Shown here: positions 23,730 to 33,929 of the stretch, in pieces | How the letters are laid out: each line of letters starts with the position of its first letter | Position numbering within the stretch: position 1 is the first letter of the stretch | Origin: Plecoglossus altivelis | Taxonomy: Eukaryota; Chordata; Actinopteri; Osmeriformes; Plecoglossidae | Reading direction: 5' to 3' | Length of the DNA stretch: 64,000 bases | Assembly: GCA_036571765.1 (NCBI GenBank) | Contig: BROE01000011.1 | Span: 4,601,962 to 4,665,961, forward strand | The notes under the pieces: model-generated | What the model was told of the DNA's origin: nothing | Databases searched by the model: none | Seen by the model: the letters and a program-made list of their open reading frames with translations, nothing else | Translations under genes and position numbers: made by a program

Positions 23730-26700
23730 ATGTTCTACACCTGTGGCCCCAACGAAGCAATGGTGGTGTCAGGTAAAAAACCCCTTAGTGACCAGTCAAT
23801 TGTTCCAGTGTGGAAACAGTACGGAGGGATATTCAGTTCCCTCTCTCTCTGTCCTCCAGGAATTTGCCGTTCCCCCCCTCTGATGATAGCTGGGGGTCGT
23901 GTGTTTGTCATTCCCTGCATCCAGAAGCTCCAGAGGTATGCCTGCAGCACAAACACCGAGGTTACCACACTCATTCCATAAATAGCCACTCTCTCTACCC
24001 TCTGCGCTGTCCGTCCCCCTTTCACATGCTCTCTCTCCCCAGGATCTCTCTGAACACCCTGACTCTGAACGTCAAGAGTGATAAAGTGTACACGCGCCAC
24101 GGAGTTCCCATCTCGGTCACTGGTATCGCTCAGGTCTGTCGCTCGGTCCCTTCCTTAATCCCCAGTCTCTCCATATCTCCAAACGATCAACTCTAATCTC
24201 TCCCTCACTTTCAAGCTCATGGGACACTGGTATACATTACAGTAGATAGCAGGTGCTCTTGTTTGTTTAGCCACTACAACCTGCTAATGAGTCCTCTTTC
24301 CCACACACACACACACACGCACACACACACACACACAAACACACACACCCCTTCACACATTCAGATGAAAATCCAAGGGCAGAACAAGCAGATGCTGGCC
24401 GCTGCCTGTCAGATGTTCATGGGGAAGTCAGAAGGGGAGATCTCCCACATCGCCCTGGAAACCCTGGAGGGACACCAGAGGGCTATCATAGCACACCTGA
24501 CTGTGGAGGTAAACGACTCTGTCTGTACGTGCGCCGGTCCCTAACCCTGGGCACGCGTCCATGTGCTTACACAGAGGGGCTTGGGCGTTTCCCCAGCCAC
24601 CATCTGACTGCTCTTTTCTCCACCCTGCCTTTCTCCAGGAGATCTACAAAGACCGCAAGAAGTTCTCTGAGCAGGTGTTTAAGGTGGCCTCCTCAGATCT
24701 GGTGAACATGGGCATCAGCGTGGTCAGCTACACGCTCAAAGACGTCCACGACGACCAGGTAACGTCCACAGCACATCCCTGGTCCTGTCTATCACTCAGT
24801 TTCTCAGTATTGTTGCTGAGGTAAAGGGAGATAGATGCGCAGATGAGTGGATAGGCTGTGTGGTGGAGGAGCTGTTCAGGGTACTGTCCACCGTTGAGCC
24901 TACTTTGCAGTGCAGACATAGTGTCTGGCATCATCCATCTAATGAATAAATACATTATTAGATAGATGATGGATGAAGGGTTGGATAGATTTGTGACTGG
25001 ATGGATAAATAAATGAGTGATAGAATTTAATCATGGGAATATAGAGGAGGAGATATATTTTTGTACCATCAGGTGTAACCAGCAGGGTATCTGTCTCTCT
25101 TCTGGTGTTCAGGACTACCTCCACTCCCTGGGCAAGGCTCGCACAGCTCAGGTGCAGAAGGACGCTCGGATCGGAGAGGCCCAGTTCAAACGAGACGCTG
25201 TCATTAGGGTGAGAGCTCTCTCGCTCGCTCTCGCTCTCTCTCGCTTTCTCTCGCTCTACCTTAAATATGTTTGCACTCCTCACTCTCCCTCTCTCCCTCT
25301 CTCTCGGCACCCTCTAGGAGGCCCACGCCATGCAGGAGAAGATCTCTGCCCAGTTTGTGAATGAGATCCAGATGGCCAAGGCCCAGAGAGACTACGAGCT
25401 GAAGAAGGCTGCCTATGACATTGAGGTCAACACCAAGAAGGCTGAGTCGGAGATGGCCTATCAGCTCCAGGTACACAGAGACACACAGTACAGAGCCTGA
25501 TCCCACCAGCCACTCCCAACAGCTCCTCTTTACTCCCGCGCCCCGCCCCTAATCCCCGCCTCTCCTCCTCCCCAGGTGGCCAAGACCAAGCAGCGCATTG
25601 AGGAGGAGAAGATGCAGGTGCAGGTGGTGGAGCGCAGCCAGCAGATCCTGCTGCAGGAGCAGGAGATCTCACGCAAGGAGAAGGAGCTGGAGGCCAAGGT
25701 CAAGAAGCCTGCAGAGGCCGAGAAGTACCGCCTGGAGAGGCTGGCAGAAGCTACACGGTGAGGAATACCCCCGGACAGGCAGGACAGTACATTGCTGCTT
25801 ACCTTAGCTCAGCCTAGCCTAGCCACGTTCTGGTCTAAAAATGCAAAATGAGAATGGAAAATATCAATATCTGTCCCTTCCCAGTCTGCAGCTTATCATG
25901 GAAGCAGAGGCAGAGGCTGAGTCCATCAAGGTAGGACAGGAGCTCTTCCAGAATGCACCGTGCGGAACGTTTCCATTTGCAAGGCTCCTCCATACTGCCT
26001 GCCACTGTCCTGCATACCAACCTACTCCCCTCCCCCCTGTCTCTCCTCCCCCCTGTCTCTCCTCCCCCCTGTTCCCCTATCTCCTCCTGTCTCAGATAAA
26101 GGGCGAGGCAGAGGCGTTTGCAGTGGAGGCTAAGGGCCGCGCAGAGGCGGAGCAGATGGCAAAGAAGGCAGACGCCTTCCAGCAGTACAAGGAGGGGGCC
26201 ATGGTGGACATGCTTCTAGAGAAGATCCCTATGGTGAGACCGCTGGGTCATGGGATGGTTGGGTCCACCTGTCCTAATACATACCTAGGGTTTAGGACGC
26301 ATATTCTTCTATTTGTGAATGTCATACTTTTTGTGAAATCTTAAACCGCACACACTGCCAACCTCCTTACACTGTTTTACACAACCACATGCTTGAGTCT
26401 GATCATCATCCGGTGTCCTGATGCCTTATCTTCTGTCTTTGTGGTCCATCTCATCTGTGCAGATGGCAGAGGAGATCAGCAAGCCTCTGATGGCTGCCCA
26501 GAAGATCACCATGATTTCAAGTGGGGGAGGGGAGGTGGGCGCGGCCAAGCTTACTGGGGAGGTGCTTGAAATCATGACTCGCCTCCCAGAGACTGTGGAG
26601 AAACTGACTGGTGTCAGCATCTCCCAGGTAACCCACTCCAGCCAATGACATGAATTTGAAACTGGAACGTGATGGTGCAGTGGAATTGAAATCCAAAATT

Positions 26701-26811
26701 CTGGCACAATAATAAGCCCTCCTATCTCTGTGCATCCCTCTACCCTAACCCTCCCCTCACTCCGTGTGTCTCCATCCCTCCTGTTTATAGGTGGCCACTC
26801 GCATGGACTGA
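23730..26811 (+). CDS. flot1: Flotillin-1
   Basis: Membrane-raft scaffold that oligomerises with flotillin-2 on the inner face of the plasma membrane and endosomes. Twelve coding exons join in phase: 23730-23772, 23860-23935, 24043-24133, 24365-24508, 24639-24758, 25113-25208, 25318-25470, 25576-25757, 25885-25930, 26096-26233, 26463-26627 and 26791-26811. They total 1275 nt (424 residues; human 427). The start MFYTCGPNEAMVVSG matches the family. The N-terminal SPFH/PHB domain covers about residues 1-190, including HGVPISVTGIAQ, AAACQMFMGKSE and ETLEGHQRAI. The C-terminal part has the alternating Glu/Ala flotillin coiled coil (AEAEAE, KGEAEAFAVEAKGRAEAEQM). It ends in a seven-codon exon coding VATRMD, a shorter and different tail from human. 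Near the N-terminus the usual palmitoylatable cysteine context (PCIQKLQR) is kept. Confidence 0.97.
24303..24352. repeat. CA microsatellite in flot1 intron 3
   Basis: A nearly pure (CA)n run with single G and A interruptions sits about 13-60 bases upstream of the exon 4 acceptor. Confidence 0.85.
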
Positions 26812-27082
26812 AGAGGAGAAAAGGACTAGGGAGAGAGTCTCAGGAAGCCCCGCCCATTTCTGCCCGGAACCTGTGTATGCATGTGTGTCCCCACCTCAAA
26901 CACACACACAGTCTATATACTGTATCTCTTGTTCTGACATTAACGCTTCATCAACATATCTACATCATCTTTACATGACCCCGGTTGAAACCTTTGTTGT
27001 TATGTGTCTTTAGCTGTTTCTTGTCTTTTCATGTCGTTCCATTCTTCCCTCTGTCCCTGCCTTCTTCCTGCCTCCACCTCTT

Positions 27083-27232
27083 CTTGTTTGGGGCCCTCTC
27101 CCTGTCAGTCCACCGTCTCCTTGTTTAGGGGCCCTCTCCCTGTCAGTCCATCGTCTCCTTGTTTGGGGCCCTCTCCCTGTCAGTCCATCGTCTCCTTGTT
27201 TGGGGCCCTCTCCCTGTCAGTCCATCGTCTCC
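27083..27232. repeat. 37-38 bp minisatellite in the probable flot1 3' UTR
   Basis: Four almost identical head-to-tail copies of a unit starting CTTGTTTGGGGCCCTCTCCC and ending CCATCGTCTC. The second copy has one inserted base (TTTAGGGG). Confidence 0.9.
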
Positions 27233-28891
27233 TCCACTACTACCCATGTCCACTGCCTTGCTGCCGAACCCAAAGTGCATCTTAACATGCGAGTTTCATG
27301 CAAACGAGCAGTTCAGACCTATAATCCGGTGTGCTAGTTTAGAATGCTATCTTAGTTAGCAAGTTCATTCCTCAGTCTTTCTGTCATAACCAGGTTGGCC
27401 CAGAGGGCCACAGGTCCGACCTGACCAAATCCATAACCTAAAATTCATCTAGTTTCCACATGTTTTTCAGCCAGATTCATAGCATTTCAGTTCAATCATT
27501 TGTATCTCGTCTCAGTATGGGTTTTTGAACAGTTTCATCCTGCAGCTAGTAAGAGTTGTCAGTGATGATCTGTAATGCAAAGGTACGAATGTGAAATCAG
27601 CTGATCAAATTATGACTTTCTTGTTGACAGTCTCTTGGGAAAAGGAGTGTTTTTTGGTCAACGGCGCTAAACCAGTGGTTCAGTTACTGAATATGCTTTT
27701 TTATTTATGTACACAACATGTGCTTTCTCATGAATACACATGATTTTCTTTGGTTTTAATGTAAACATTTTCTGCTGTTTTCACATAATTGTTCTATTTA
27801 TTACTATCCTATGTAAAAAAATGAAATTGTCTTATTTAATCACTAGTTGTTAGGAACTGATTTCCTCACAGAGATCATGTACTGTAACCATTCTCACAGA
27901 CAGGATTTGTATTAGCTTACGTTGGGGGACAATGTGACCAGTTGACGTCTCTACATAAGCTGTTGAAAGGTAGCTGCTGTATGTCCTTATTATCATGACA
28001 TCCTTGCACTTGTTACAACGTAGTCACAGAATACAACACTATTGTTTAGTTCAATCAGGACGTTTGCACTACTGATATGATGAGAGCATCATGGGAGAGA
28101 TGATCAGCATCATCAGGCCTAGCGTGTCATTGATCAGTGGAGGTACGTGACTGAGGGCATCTGCAGACTGACACGCTGTTGAAAAAGATCCTTCCGGAAG
28201 GTCTACTCTATATTGTCAATGCAGGATTTCACGTAGAGGGAATTTTCGCAAACTTGGTGCATACGCAGACTCATGCAGTTTTCCATTTCACGTGAGAAAG
28301 GATGAGCTCGTTGTAATACATGTTCCTCGTTCATCACTATTTCCACACACCTCTGTCGTTTGGAAAGTTGATAAGGTAGAGCCTCAATAGTCGACCAGCT
28401 ATGGGTGGCTCATGGCTTATCAGTACTGAGTCAGGTTGACCAGTTCACCATGGTTTAGGAAATGACTTAAAGCCAGTGTATCTAAGAAGTGTCTAAACTT
28501 GCCTTATCCCTCCATACACATCATCACCCCTCTACCTCACCACAATCCACTGACTCAACACATCTTATGTTGTGCACTCCTACCTAATGCTGCAGCCAAT
28601 ACTCAGTTACTCTGTATTTCAAATTAGATCTTTTATTCTAACACTAAAGTAGGTGCGTTTTCTGCTGTTTTCAGTACAAGTGCAAATGTTTTGATGGTAT
28701 TGTTACGCTAATGCTGTTCTATGTTAGTAATCTAGTATGGCCAAAAGCTTAGACGTTGCCAGGGGGGCTGTTGTGCTGAACGCCCAGTAGCTGTGGGCTT
28801 TGTGGAGTGCAATTCATGTACTGTTGAGATAACGTCCTCAACGATTCAGGAATGATTTGAAATATTAACCCTATGAATACTAACATGATCT

Positions 28892-28916
28892 GTTAGGGTT
28901 ATGATCTAACCCTAAC
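28892..28916. repeat. Perfect 10-bp inverted repeat of TTAGGG type
   Basis: GTTAGGGTTA, a TGATC loop, then TAACCCTAAC. The two arms are perfectly complementary and each contains one telomere-type hexamer. More CTAACCC-like sequence follows on the right. Confidence 0.8.
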
Positions 28917-30214
28917 CCCAACACTAAATATTTCACTTGAAGATTTAAAATATGTGATCCACGATGTAGCAGCTGTGAGTGTTTTGTCTTTTAAAATCTC
29001 CCTGAAGACTTGTGTGCCCTGGTAGTTTCTCTTCAGTGTTTTCAGGGGCAGCGGTTATAACAGGAGGGGAGACACACTAGTGTACTGTCAGTGGCCTCTT
29101 TGGGTTTGTGACCCGTCTCTTCACTAACTCTTTCTAACAGTTTGTGTCTGCATGTTTAACTGTCTCTGACCAGGGCAGTCTGCTACTGGGTCTAGTCCTT
29201 TGCTAATCTTCCACCGTTTTTTCTCGGTTCACTCTCCTAGTCATGTTTGATACTGATGTTATTTTGGAGTGAGCAACCAGGTTTCAATGCAACGACTGCA
29301 TGATAGGTTCTGTGAGGAGTAGGATCAATACTTCTAGGCAGGTCTTTTATACCCTTTTCGTCTGTGCTTGTATTTTCTCTAATGGCTAATCCAGATAATA
29401 TAGTACCTGTACAAGAAGTACAGGCCAAATATGAACATTCTTCAGTGCTTCTTTCTTTGTGTTTTTTAGCCCTCTGGTCAGACACAGAATAGTAAGCATT
29501 TGTAGGAAATGTGTGTTGTTGAAGTATTATCAAATAAACACATGTACTGTGTCATTTGTTTGTGTGTGTGTATGTGTGTGAAACTAAAGGCATCTTTGCT
29601 TGTAGCAGGAGTAGCAGGAAGCAACTGTCTCAAACTTTATTATTCTTACAGGAAGAAACTGTCTCTTCAGATGAAGGTGTACTGTGCATATACAGCAAGT
29701 GTAGCATACCTGGGGTAGTTAATAATTAGGAGGACTGTATTAAGAGCAATAGTAACAACATTAATAAGAATATTGAGAAATGTATTATTTCAAAAGACAC
29801 ATCATGAAATACAATACAGACAGACAACCAGCCAGTCAGGAGCTTGCTGGGTCAAACGCAGCTCCGTGATCAGGTAGCAGTGTAGAGATGGCCAACGGGT
29901 AAAATGGCCGAGTTGTAACCTGCCTGCACTGCAGTCATGTTGCATAGATTCCAACATCAAGAGTCTACCTCATTTAGACAGAGTTCTGCAGTGACCAACA
30001 CGATGGCCAGATTTGGGGAGGTCTGGAGTTGACCAAATGCTTCGCGCTGGTAAGACCTCACTGAAGCCATTGATTCAACGGACAAATTGGATCTCCCATA
30101 CACAAGGCACTTGGTTATTTCAGCCCAGATCAGCATCAAATCCATTCTAATGCTGGACACAAATTGAACCCCGTCCATATGATGCAATGATGCAGCAATC
30201 TGTGAAACGTGGCA

Positions 30215-30495
30215 GTTAGGCACAGCGACACAACCTCGACATTTTATGAACTGTTTTTGTTTCTTTTCATATGTATTTGAACATCTCTCTTTTGTTTACA
30301 GAGACCAGTCTTCCCTTTTATGAGTGAAAAAAGTCATCTATATATATATGTATATATATATATGTACAAGATAGCTTACTTACAGAAACCTTGCAGCGAT
30401 AACAATGGGATTACATTGACAGTTGCATACAATATTATAACGAAGGTAGTAATAGTTTGTATGAAAGGCTTAAAAAAACTTGTTAAGAGTACCTG
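30215..30495 (+). repeat. Left copy of sequence duplicated across the assembly gap
   Basis: About 280 bases ending at the gap match 30651-30931 almost exactly (offset about 436-437). Differences I can see are one extra G near the start and one C/G change (GTTTACAG versus GTTTAGAG). Most likely the same locus assembled twice around an unfilled gap. Confidence 0.9.
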
Positions 30496-30642
30496 NNNNN
30501 NNNNNNNNNNNNNNNNNNNNNNNNNNNNNNNNNNNNNNNNNNNNNNNNNNNNNNNNNNNNNNNNNNNNNNNNNNNNNNNNNNNNNNNNNNNNNNNNNNNN
30601 NNNNNNNNNNNNNNNNNNNNNNNNNNNNNNNNNNNNNNNNNN
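30496..30642. other. Assembly gap (147 N)
   Basis: A run of 147 undetermined bases. Its position between two near-identical flanks suggests the gap is partly an artefact of failing to merge overlapping contig ends. Confidence 0.98.
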
Positions 30643-30650
30643 GGGAGATA

Positions 30651-30931
30651 GTTAGGGCACAGCGACACAACCTCGACATTTTATGAACTGTTTTTGTTTC
30701 TTTTCATATGTATTTGAACATCTCTCTTTTGTTTAGAGAGACCAGTCTTCCCTTTTATGAGTGAAAAAAGTCATCTATATATATATGTATATATATATAT
30801 GTACAAGATAGCTTACTTACAGAAACCTTGCAGCGATAACAATGGGATTACATTGACAGTTGCATACAATATTATAACGAAGGTAGTAATAGTTTGTATG
30901 AAAGGCTTAAAAAAACTTGTTAAGAGTACCT
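30651..30931 (+). repeat. Right copy of sequence duplicated across the assembly gap
   Basis: Near-identical to 30215-30495, including the (TA)n stretch and the following CTTACTTACAGAAACC segment. It continues into unique sequence on the right, whereas the left copy continues into unique sequence on the left, which is the pattern expected of an unmerged overlap. Confidence 0.9.
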
Positions 30932-31618
30932 GTTCTTCCTGTGGCATTCTACAGTACAGCAACCATTCTTTTAGATGGAAGATAGAAAATGATGAACATC
31001 ACTGTTCTTTTAATACAAAAGCCCATTTTTTAAAAGATGTTCTCCAGCACTACACCTCCCTCATTCACTCTCTCTCTCAATCTCTCTCTTGTTCTCCCTC
31101 TTGCTGCTCCCCTCATTACTCACACATTACACTATTGGTAGAAAAATACGTACATATGAAGATATACAACTCAACATGACAATGATGAAAAATCAAAGAT
31201 AAAATACAGGCTTCCTCAAGTGCTTTCTGTTCGCTCTCCCTTCCCCTAATATTCAGCTAATCCCTTCCTTCTGCTTCCTTTAGTGCATTCTAGAAGTCCG
31301 TCTCATTCGTTCAATACTGGACGTTAAACCAGAGCCCACCATCCTTTTCTCAGGCTCTTTGAATCCCCTCCCTCCCCCTTTGTTTGGCTCGTCTTGATTA
31401 CTTGATTAGGACCTCCACTGTCCATTTCTCTTCTCCAAGGCAGTGTCGCTTTTTGATTTACATGAGTCCCATCTCCTCAGCGGTCCTTTCTGTCTCTCCT
31501 CTCCTCCATTCTGTCCCTCTACTGCACCCCTCCTTAAGGATCTGTTCCTTCCTCTCTCCTGCTCTCCCCTTCAGTCTTTCCATCCACCTCACCACCCCTG
31601 CACCTTTCATCTCAACGT

Positions 31619-33887
31619 CTAGGAGTTCATGTGCTCCACCTGAATGGCTGAGGTGGAGACAGTGAGACAGAGGTCCTTGTGTGCCACCAGCTCAGCCACG
31701 CTAACTGGTTTGTACTGGATCTCCCCCGCAGACACCGTTTTGTACTGGTGTAAATCAAACGGACATGACACGCCTTCCGTCTGTTGGTAGCTGACTGGAG
31801 GTGGGTTGGGGTTTGCTTGATTCGGCAACTGATTCGCCCCTCCATGGCCTCCGCCCCGGCCTCCACCCCTGCCGCGGCCCCTGCCCCGTCCGCCTCCCGG
31901 GGTTTGGCCCTGGGCCTGTTGGGCCGCCACGGCTGCCGCCACTGTCAGGGGGTCTGGGTTGTGCTTCCTCATGTGCTTCATCAGGTACGTCTCCTGCAAG
32001 GTTGAGGAGAGACACTCTTATAGATTCAGGCTGGACTGGGATGTATTGCTGGACGGTATTACAGCCTGCATTCAGTAGGCTGAGATCCATCACTAGAGGG
32101 CAGCTTTAAAGACTGGACTTTGGAGGGGCAGACAGACACATCTACATCAAGGCTATGGTCACAAATGCACGTTTGAATATCAGAGCAGCCAACTCTCTCG
32201 CATTTGATTGGTTTCACAGCGTGTGTAACCAATCAGTTGTATGTATCTCACGGCCAATGCGTGAGAGTTAGCAGCTCTGAAATATACAATCCACAGCTGT
32301 CAGTTACACAAGGCAACTGAAACTTATTAGTCCACTAAAAGCTTTTACCATCAATTTCAACCATCAGTGGGGTCTTCTGACTAACGTTCTAGCATCTAAC
32401 TACCACAGGCACTTACAGAGACAGTAACTTCATGAAGCTCTGTGGTCACCTGGAGGTTAACTACTAGTGCAGCAAGTGGAAGAAGTACACATGAAAGATT
32501 AGTCTTCAAAAGCTATCATGACCTTCTCATCTCATAATGTGACACTTTCTAAACCCCCCTTCCTCCGAGGAGTGACCAGATCTACTTCCAACACAAAGAA
32601 CACACTGTAGGTGAGTGGACAGGTGTGGTTGTACATGAGTGGATGTGTAGGTCTTTGTAACAGGGTGCAGGGAGGACCTGTGATTGGCTGTGGGTCTGTG
32701 GCAGGTGACTTGCAGGCTTACCGAGGTATAGGAACGGTTGCAGAGGCCACAGGAGTACAGCTTGGCGTGTTTGACCGTGTGAGTGGACAGATGCACCTCG
32801 AGGCTGGCCGCGTCCGTGTAACCACGGTTACAGTTGTGGCACTTGTACGGCTTGTCTTTGTTGTGCTGCCGGCGGTGAGACTGGTGGAGGGTGGACAGCA
32901 AGAGGTTTTGTTACCTTTAGTTAATATGTTATCATCTTTGATAATATTTAGAGTCTAAGAAGGGATAAAATACCAGATTGAGGATTCTGACTGTAATGAG
33001 GATTTGAATGTTCTGTAGTTCTGTGCTGCAGTACCTGCAGGTTAGAGAGCTGGGTGAAAGCCTTCTCACAGCCTGGGTGGACACACTTGTACGGTCGGTC
33101 ACCAGTGTGGATCCTGGAATGATGACAGACAGTACCAATTAACTACATTTCCCAGAAACCATAAGTGACCTACAGACTTCCTTATAATAAGGCCATTTTC
33201 TTCACTACAGAGCGGAAAACAAGATGGAGGAAGGAGAGGCAATGAAGGGAAACAAATAAAGATGAACTAGACAAAGGAAGGTGGTGATGACGATGAGGAC
33301 AGAGCTGTCTCACTGCTCTACAGATCTGTCTCACTGCTCTACAGAGCAGTCTCACTGCTCTACAGAGGTGTCTACTGCTATACAGAGCTGTCTCACTGCT
33401 CAACGTACCTGTCTTACGGCTCTACAGAGCTGTCTACCGCACTACAGTGCTATCTCACTGCTCTACGTATCTGTCTCACTGATCTACGTATCTGTCTCAC
33501 TGCTCTACGTATCTGTCTCACTGCTCTACATAGCTGTCTACTGCTGTTACCTGTGGTGCTGCTGTAGGTGACTGAGCTGCCTGAAGGTCTTCTGGCAGTA
33601 GGAGCAGGTGTAGGGCTTGGCCCCGCTGTGGATGCGGATGTGCTGGGCCAGGTAGCTGGAGTTGGCGAAGGACTTGGAGCAGTGGGGGCACTTGTGGGGC
33701 TTGCCCTCAGTGTGGTTTCTAACAGGGGGGTAGAGAGAGAGAGAAAGAGAGAGAGATTTGTTTGTTGATTTGTTCTTATGGTTGATGACAATCTGACTGA
33801 TTGAGGTAGTGTGTGCTCTTTTTGTTGCTGCGTCTGAGTTGAAAAACACAGAACAGAAAACATACAGCAGCAGGCACAGTCAACCTT

Positions 33888-33929
<42 letters not shown>

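Larger units (their letters stand above)
26812..31618. other. Tail-to-tail 3' regions of flot1 and znf384l, with assembly gap
   Basis: No coding exon is seen in these 4.8 kb. The left part is probably a long flot1 3' untranslated region, with AATAAA on the plus strand at 29533-29538. On the minus strand AATAAA at 29641-29636 could end a long znf384l transcript, so the two genes would converge within about 100 bases. The region also holds a 37-bp minisatellite, a telomere-like hairpin and the N gap with duplicated flanks, each listed separately. Confidence 0.5.

Noticed and set aside
30320..30686. Open frames running through the N gap
   Set aside because: They consist mostly of undetermined residues. 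The readable part is AT-rich, lies in probable 3' UTR and is duplicated on both sides of the gap.
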